Shown piece after piece: positions 5,167 through 8,241 of a stretch of 8,241 nt of DNA. Source of the stretch: Treponema sp. (GTDB lineage: Bacteria > Spirochaetota > Spirochaetia > Treponematales > Breznakiellaceae). The position numbers and the translations under genes are program-made. The stretch lies in NCBI GenBank assembly GCA_031266635.1, contig JAISAN010000097.1, positions 1 through 8,241 of the forward strand, written 5' to 3'. The notes under the pieces are model-generated. The model made no database searches, was not told where the DNA came from, and saw only the letters and a list, made by a program, of their open reading frames with translations. Positions within the stretch are counted from its first letter, which is position 1. The number at the start of each line of letters is the position of its first letter.

Positions 5167-5865
5167 TTGAAGCGGGTCGATATTCTTTTTGAAAATGACG
5201 AGGTCCTTGTTCTTAATAAACCCGCGGGGCTGGCGGTTCAGGGAGGAGCGGGGATTGCGGTTTCCCTGGATCGCCTCCTGGAAAAAACATACCATCCCCG
5301 CCCCCTTCTGGTTCACCGCCTGGATCAGGACACCTCGGGCGTGATCCTGACCGCAAAAAACCGGGACGCTGCGGCCCGGTTTTCCCGTCTTTTTGCCGAA
5401 GAAAAACCCCGGCCGGGCGGAAGTGTTCTGGGCGGGGCCGGAACCGGCGGGATGCTGGTCAAACAGTACCGCGCCCTCTGCGCCGGGACCCCTCCCGAAG
5501 ATTCGGGACTGATTGAATATAGCCTGGGTATCCGGGGTATGGAAAAAACAGCCCGGACCGCCTATAAACGGCTGGGGGGCAACGGGGAATTTTCCCTGCT
5601 GGAACTGGAATTGGGAACCGGCCGGACCCACCAGATCCGCCGTCATCTGGCCAAAATCGGGAACCCGGTCCTGGGAGATGATAAATACGGGGATTTTGGC
5701 CTGAACAAACGGCTCCGCAGGACAATGGGACTCAGGCGGCTCCTGCTCCACGCCTGCCGGCTTGTCATTCCCGCCGGGCCGGACGGTTCCGGGGCTCTGG
5801 ACATCAGCGCTCCCCTGCCGGAATATTTTACCCCCTTTCTGGAATTATTTAAAAACCCGGTTTAG
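5167..5865 (+). CDS. RluA-family RNA pseudouridine synthase
   Basis: This is a 232-residue enzyme that isomerises uridine to pseudouridine in rRNA or tRNA, in the cytoplasm. It has no N-terminal S4 domain, as in RluA itself. Family motifs in order: ILFENDEVLVLNKPAGLAVQGG (6-27), HRLDQDTSG at 50-58 with catalytic Asp53, and LLELELGTGRTHQIRRHLAKIGNPVLGDDKYG near 144-175. Between about 80 and 98 there is a Gly-rich insert (PRPGGSVLGGAGTGGM) before the usual KQYRAL strand, longer than in typical members. The start is TTG, supported by GGAG 6 nt upstream. MoaA follows after 12 bp, so both are probably co-transcribed. The exact target uridine, and so the specific Rlu name, cannot be assigned from the sequence. 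Confidence 0.92.
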   Translation: MKRVDILFENDEVLVLNKPAGLAVQGGAGIAVSLDRLLEKTYHPRPLLVHRLDQDTSGVILTAKNRDAAARFSRLFAEEKPRPGGSVLGGAGTGGMLVKQYRALCAGTPPEDSGLIEYSLGIRGMEKTARTAYKRLGGNGEFSLLELELGTGRTHQIRRHLAKIGNPVLGDDKYGDFGLNKRLRRTMGLRRLLLHACRLVIPAGPDGSGALDISAPLPEYFTPFLELFKNPV

Positions 5866-5877
5866 TGTATAAGGAAT

Positions 5878-6867
5878 ATGAAAGATACCTTTGGCAGAAC
5901 TATTGATTATCTGCGGGTTTCAATTACCGATCGCTGTAATCTGCGCTGTATATACTGTATGCCTCCCGGCGGTGTGGACTGGACGCCCCACAGGAATATT
6001 CTTTCCTTTGAAGAACTGCTCAGGCTCTGCGGGCTTATGGCCGGAATGGGAATTCGCCGGATCAAGGTAACCGGGGGGGAACCACTGGTACGCCGGGGCG
6101 CGGCGGATTTTATCGCTTCCCTGAAAAAACTTGAAGGAATACAAACTGTTACCCTTACTTCCAACGGCGTAGCCCTGGACCAGCATTTGGACAAGCTTAT
6201 CAGTGCGGGCCTGGACGGCCTCAATATCAGCCTTGACAGTTTACGGGAAGAAAATTTCCGCCGTATCACCGGGGGAGACGGTTTTGAAAAGGTCTGTTCG
6301 TTCTTGAACCGGATAGATTCTTTGCCCCTGCCGGTTAAAATCAACTGCGTGCCCCTTCGGGGTATAAATGAAGATGAGCTTGCCAATCTGGCCGGCCTGG
6401 CAAAAACAAGCGCCGCGGCGGTTCGTTTTATCGAACTTATGCCCCTGGGACGCGCCGGATCTTTTAGCCCCGTACCCGGCAAAGAGGTGTTTAAACTATT
6501 GGAAAAAGAATACGGAAAACTCATCCCCTATCCCGGAACGCTCGGCGGCGGACCGGCGGTTTATTATTCCATCAAAGGCTTCAAGGGAAGAATAGGTTTT
6601 ATCAATGCCCTGAGCGATAAATTCTGCGAAACCTGCAACCGTCTCAGGCTCACCGCCCAGGGGCTTTTGAAGCCCTGTTTGTCCAGCAACATAGGCCTCG
6701 ATCTGCGCGGACTAATCCGGGGGGGCCCGGAAAATTCAGGAGGCTGGGAGTTGGAAGAGGCTGTCCGCGCCCTAATCGCCCGGAAACCCTGGGGCCATAC
6801 ATTTTCCACCTGGCAGGATCAGGAAAAAACGGAGCATGAGGCCGGGATGTTCAGTACCGGCGGCTGA
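5878..6867 (+). CDS. moaA: GTP 3',8-cyclase MoaA (radical SAM, molybdenum cofactor)
   Basis: This is a 329-residue protein of normal family length. The enzyme converts GTP to 3',8-cyclo-7,8-dihydro-GTP, the first step of molybdopterin synthesis, in the cytoplasm. The N-terminal radical SAM cluster is CNLRCIYC (C20, C24, C27), followed by RIKVTGGEPLVRR (61-73) for SAM binding. The C-terminal second cluster is CETCNRLRLTAQGLLKPC (C250, C253, C267; CxxC-x13-C). The chain ends in the Gly-Gly tail (328-329) typical of MoaA. All key residues are present, so it should be active. ATG 5878 is preceded by AAGGA only 2 nt upstream, a tight but usable site. It follows the RluA-type gene by 12 bp. No moaC, moaE or other cofactor gene is in the window. 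Confidence 0.97.
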   Translation: MKDTFGRTIDYLRVSITDRCNLRCIYCMPPGGVDWTPHRNILSFEELLRLCGLMAGMGIRRIKVTGGEPLVRRGAADFIASLKKLEGIQTVTLTSNGVALDQHLDKLISAGLDGLNISLDSLREENFRRITGGDGFEKVCSFLNRIDSLPLPVKINCVPLRGINEDELANLAGLAKTSAAAVRFIELMPLGRAGSFSPVPGKEVFKLLEKEYGKLIPYPGTLGGGPAVYYSIKGFKGRIGFINALSDKFCETCNRLRLTAQGLLKPCLSSNIGLDLRGLIRGGPENSGGWELEEAVRALIARKPWGHTFSTWQDQEKTEHEAGMFSTGG

Positions 6868-6894
6868 CGGAACGGTGGACCGCCCTAAAGCTTC

Positions 6895-6910
6895 CCCGCC
6901 GGAAAGCGGG
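6895..6910. terminator. Weak candidate shared terminator between convergent genes
   Basis: CCCGC and GCGGG form a 5-bp all-GC stem with a 6-nt loop (CGGAAA), followed on plus by TTCTT and nested in CGGTGG/CCACCG (6873-6878 and 6928-6933). The T-tract is poor. It is the only plausible stop signal in the 88-bp gap between moaA and the lipoprotein gene. Confidence 0.25.
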
Positions 6911-6955
6911 TTCTTGGGTATCAGACCCCACCGCAAATGAAAACCGCCCGTTTTT

Positions 6956-8110
6956 TCAGCCGTCTCCCATATATTTCAGCGTAAGCACCAGGGGCAGATG
7001 ATCGCTCAACCCCGAACCGGTACGGGGGTTGTAGGCATCGGGAAGCCCCCCGGCGCGGGTAAAGGGCGATTGATCCGCCGTATAAACAGCGTCAAAATCC
7101 CAGCCAACACCATCGAAAAAAGATTCGGAAAGCAGAACATGGTCGATGGTTTCCCAGGCGTTCCGGTAATAGTAGGAACCGTTTTCCAGCTCGCGCCCCC
7201 AGGGAGAATATAAAATCGCGGCGCCCGGAGGAAAATACACCGCCGCCGGCGGCTTGGTTTTGCCGAGGATCAGAAAATCAGCCTGCAGCTCTTCAATCAG
7301 TTCCGCTGAATCATCCGCGTTTTCCCCCTTTGCCCGGTAAAGTCCGGTAAGCTCCGCGGCCCTGGGGTCATCAGGGATCAGCGCCGTAATAAACGCCCCA
7401 TTCTTCCGGTAAAATTCATCGTGATTTTCATTCAGGTCTCCCATAACGGCTATGGGCGTATGGGGATTTTCCTTCCGTATCTCCCTCATTCTTCTGAGGA
7501 TGATCCGCGCCGAAGCCCGCCGAAGCCCTTCGGTGACATCATCGCCCCCCAGCTTGGATTTCCAGTGGCAGATAAAAAGCGCCGGCGGCTTATCCCCCGT
7601 GTCAACCCAGACCTCCATCACCGGGCGGGGCGTGGTTTCACCGTTAAAACTGAGGGAATGAGCGCGGGTATTAAGCAGGGGAAGACGGCTTAATATGCCT
7701 ATACCCAGCGAAGAACCGCTGTTGTTCGCAAAAAAGACCCACCGGTATCCATGTTTACCCAGAGGCCCGGCGGCCAGCTCCTCCAGTACCCCCGCGTTTT
7801 CTACTTCCTCCAGGGCAAGAATATCCGGCGCACCCGTTCCCATGCCCCCAATTGCCCGGCCCATAACATTCAGCCTGCTGGCGTACTTTTCCCCGGACCA
7901 TCCCGCTGAATTGAGGTATTCGTCATATTCATCCCCGGTTTCCTCCCCGTCAAAAAGGGCCTGCACATTCCAGGTCATAATACTCAGGGTCTCCGCCCCT
8001 CCTCCGGCGGAATCGCCCTCAGCGGCGCGGCCCGAAAGATCGCAGCCGCCCAGCCCGATAAAGGGCAACAACAGAATACCCATGCCAAGAACACGCCAAA
8101 ATAGTCCCAT
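6956..8110 (-). CDS. Endonuclease/exonuclease/phosphatase-fold lipoprotein
   Basis: This is a 384-residue protein. The N-terminus is a lipoprotein signal (hydrophobic 5-20, then LGGC with Cys23 as the lipidation site), so it should be membrane-anchored and extracytoplasmic. The rest follows the Mg-dependent EEP (DNase I/exonuclease III/phosphatase) fold: MTWNVQALF with Asn48, ILALEEVEN with a metal-binding Glu (101 or 102), CHWKSK with His182, VMGDLNENHDE with Asp225 and Asn227, IDHVLLS near 322-328, and GLSDHLPLVL with catalytic-type Asp370 and His371. The catalytic set looks complete. The substrate could be extracellular DNA, RNA or a phosphorylated lipid or sugar; scavenging nuclease is one option (inference). 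ATG 8110 is chosen because GGAGG is 5 nt upstream and it gives a clean signal peptide; the longer frame from 8212 runs through a palindromic repeat. Confidence 0.85.
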   Translation of the reverse strand: MGLFWRVLGMGILLLPFIGLGGCDLSGRAAEGDSAGGGAETLSIMTWNVQALFDGEETGDEYDEYLNSAGWSGEKYASRLNVMGRAIGGMGTGAPDILALEEVENAGVLEELAAGPLGKHGYRWVFFANNSGSSLGIGILSRLPLLNTRAHSLSFNGETTPRPVMEVWVDTGDKPPALFICHWKSKLGGDDVTEGLRRASARIILRRMREIRKENPHTPIAVMGDLNENHDEFYRKNGAFITALIPDDPRAAELTGLYRAKGENADDSAELIEELQADFLILGKTKPPAAVYFPPGAAILYSPWGRELENGSYYYRNAWETIDHVLLSESFFDGVGWDFDAVYTADQSPFTRAGGLPDAYNPRTGSGLSDHLPLVLTLKYMGDG

Positions 8111-8115
8111 ACAAA

Positions 8116-8120
8116 CCTCC
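8116..8120 (-). promoter_or_regulatory. Ribosome binding site fixing the lipoprotein start
   Basis: Full GGAGG on the minus strand, 5 nt from ATG 8110. Confidence 0.7.
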
Positions 8121-8122
8121 GG

Positions 8123-8135
8123 CTTTGTGGACAGA
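8123..8135 (-). repeat. 13-bp repeat TCTGTCCACAAAG, copy 2
   Basis: This is identical over 13 bp to 2877-2889, in inverse orientation. It lies in the leader of the lipoprotein gene, directly before its GGAGG, and 7 nt from the hairpin element. Confidence 0.4.
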
Positions 8136-8142
8136 ACGAGAG

Positions 8143-8241
8143 GCTGTTCCAAAACTTCAGTTTTGGAACAGCAACCTTGCATGGAAAAGCGGGCATTTGA
8201 CCGCTTTTCCAAGAGGTTGTTTCAAAACCAACCGGGTTTTG
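8143..8241 (+). repeat. Three-hairpin structured element (copy D, cut by window edge)
   Basis: Hairpin 1 (8143-8172) has a perfect 13-bp stem (arm GCTGTTCCAAAAC) with a TTCA loop. CAACC follows. Hairpin 2 (8182-8211) has an 11-bp stem (TGGAAAAGCGG) with an 8-nt loop. Hairpin 3 starts at 8216 (GTTGTTTCAAAACC), has the loop AACCG, and its right arm runs off the edge after 7 paired bases. Hairpin 1 differs from the 2954 copy at three stem positions, all matched by compensatory changes. On the minus strand it lies upstream of the lipoprotein gene, where no clear promoter was found. Confidence 0.72.

Noticed and set aside
5116..5751. 211-codon minus-strand open frame
   Set aside because: It is antisense to the RluA-type gene, whose catalytic motifs are certain; it ends inside the palindrome.
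5907..6524. 205-codon minus-strand open frame
   Set aside because: It is antisense to moaA and shows no recognisable protein features.
8111..8212. 34-residue N-terminal extension of the lipoprotein gene
   Set aside because: It is built from the repeat hairpins; ATG 8110 has GGAGG and a proper signal peptide.

Overview
The window looks like a chromosomal segment from a spirochaete, most plausibly a Treponema of the termite-gut type. This is inference, not proof: it rests on the moderately GC-rich composition, several exported proteins or lipoproteins with loose signal peptides, an excisionase-type HTH fused to a PTS EIIA domain, and TTCA-loop palindromes between genes. No database search was possible.

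Layout. On the minus strand, 2781 down to below 1 is a tight three-gene operon: a membrane-anchored beta-propeller-like protein, an exported M23/LytM-like protein that has lost its zinc ligands, and a zinc-ribbon SAM methyltransferase that runs off the left edge. From 2782 to 3129 is a divergent intergenic region with two predicted promoters, a GC-rich foldable island and palindromic repeats. On the plus strand at 3130-3780 is an HTH-PTS EIIA fusion, predicted to be translated from a leaderless mRNA. It converges, with an 8-bp gap, on an exported transglutaminase-like protein (3789-5075, minus). A second divergent intergenic region (5076-5166) holds a perfect 17-bp hairpin. The plus-strand pair 5167-6867 encodes an RluA-type pseudouridine synthase and MoaA, the first enzyme of molybdenum cofactor synthesis. 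On the minus strand at 6956-8110 is an endonuclease/exonuclease/phosphatase-fold lipoprotein whose upstream region holds another repeat element.

How the genes work together. Most are housekeeping or cell-envelope functions. The propeller/LytM/methyltransferase trio is probably one transcription unit, with envelope-facing products for the first two genes. The HTH-EIIA protein could couple sugar or nitrogen PTS phosphorylation state to DNA binding. RluA-type and MoaA share a transcript but have no obvious shared pathway.

The most unusual signal is non-coding. Two loci (2954-3059, and 8143 to the right edge) carry the same three-hairpin architecture. Their first stems differ by compensatory base-pair changes while the loops stay constant, and the predicted total lengths are equal (106 nt). 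Two further copies of the first hairpin lie at 2814-2839 and 5107-5144, each just downstream of a predicted -10 box. All copies lie in upstream or divergent intergenic DNA and none between convergent genes, which argues against ordinary terminators and for a structured mobile repeat or regulatory element.
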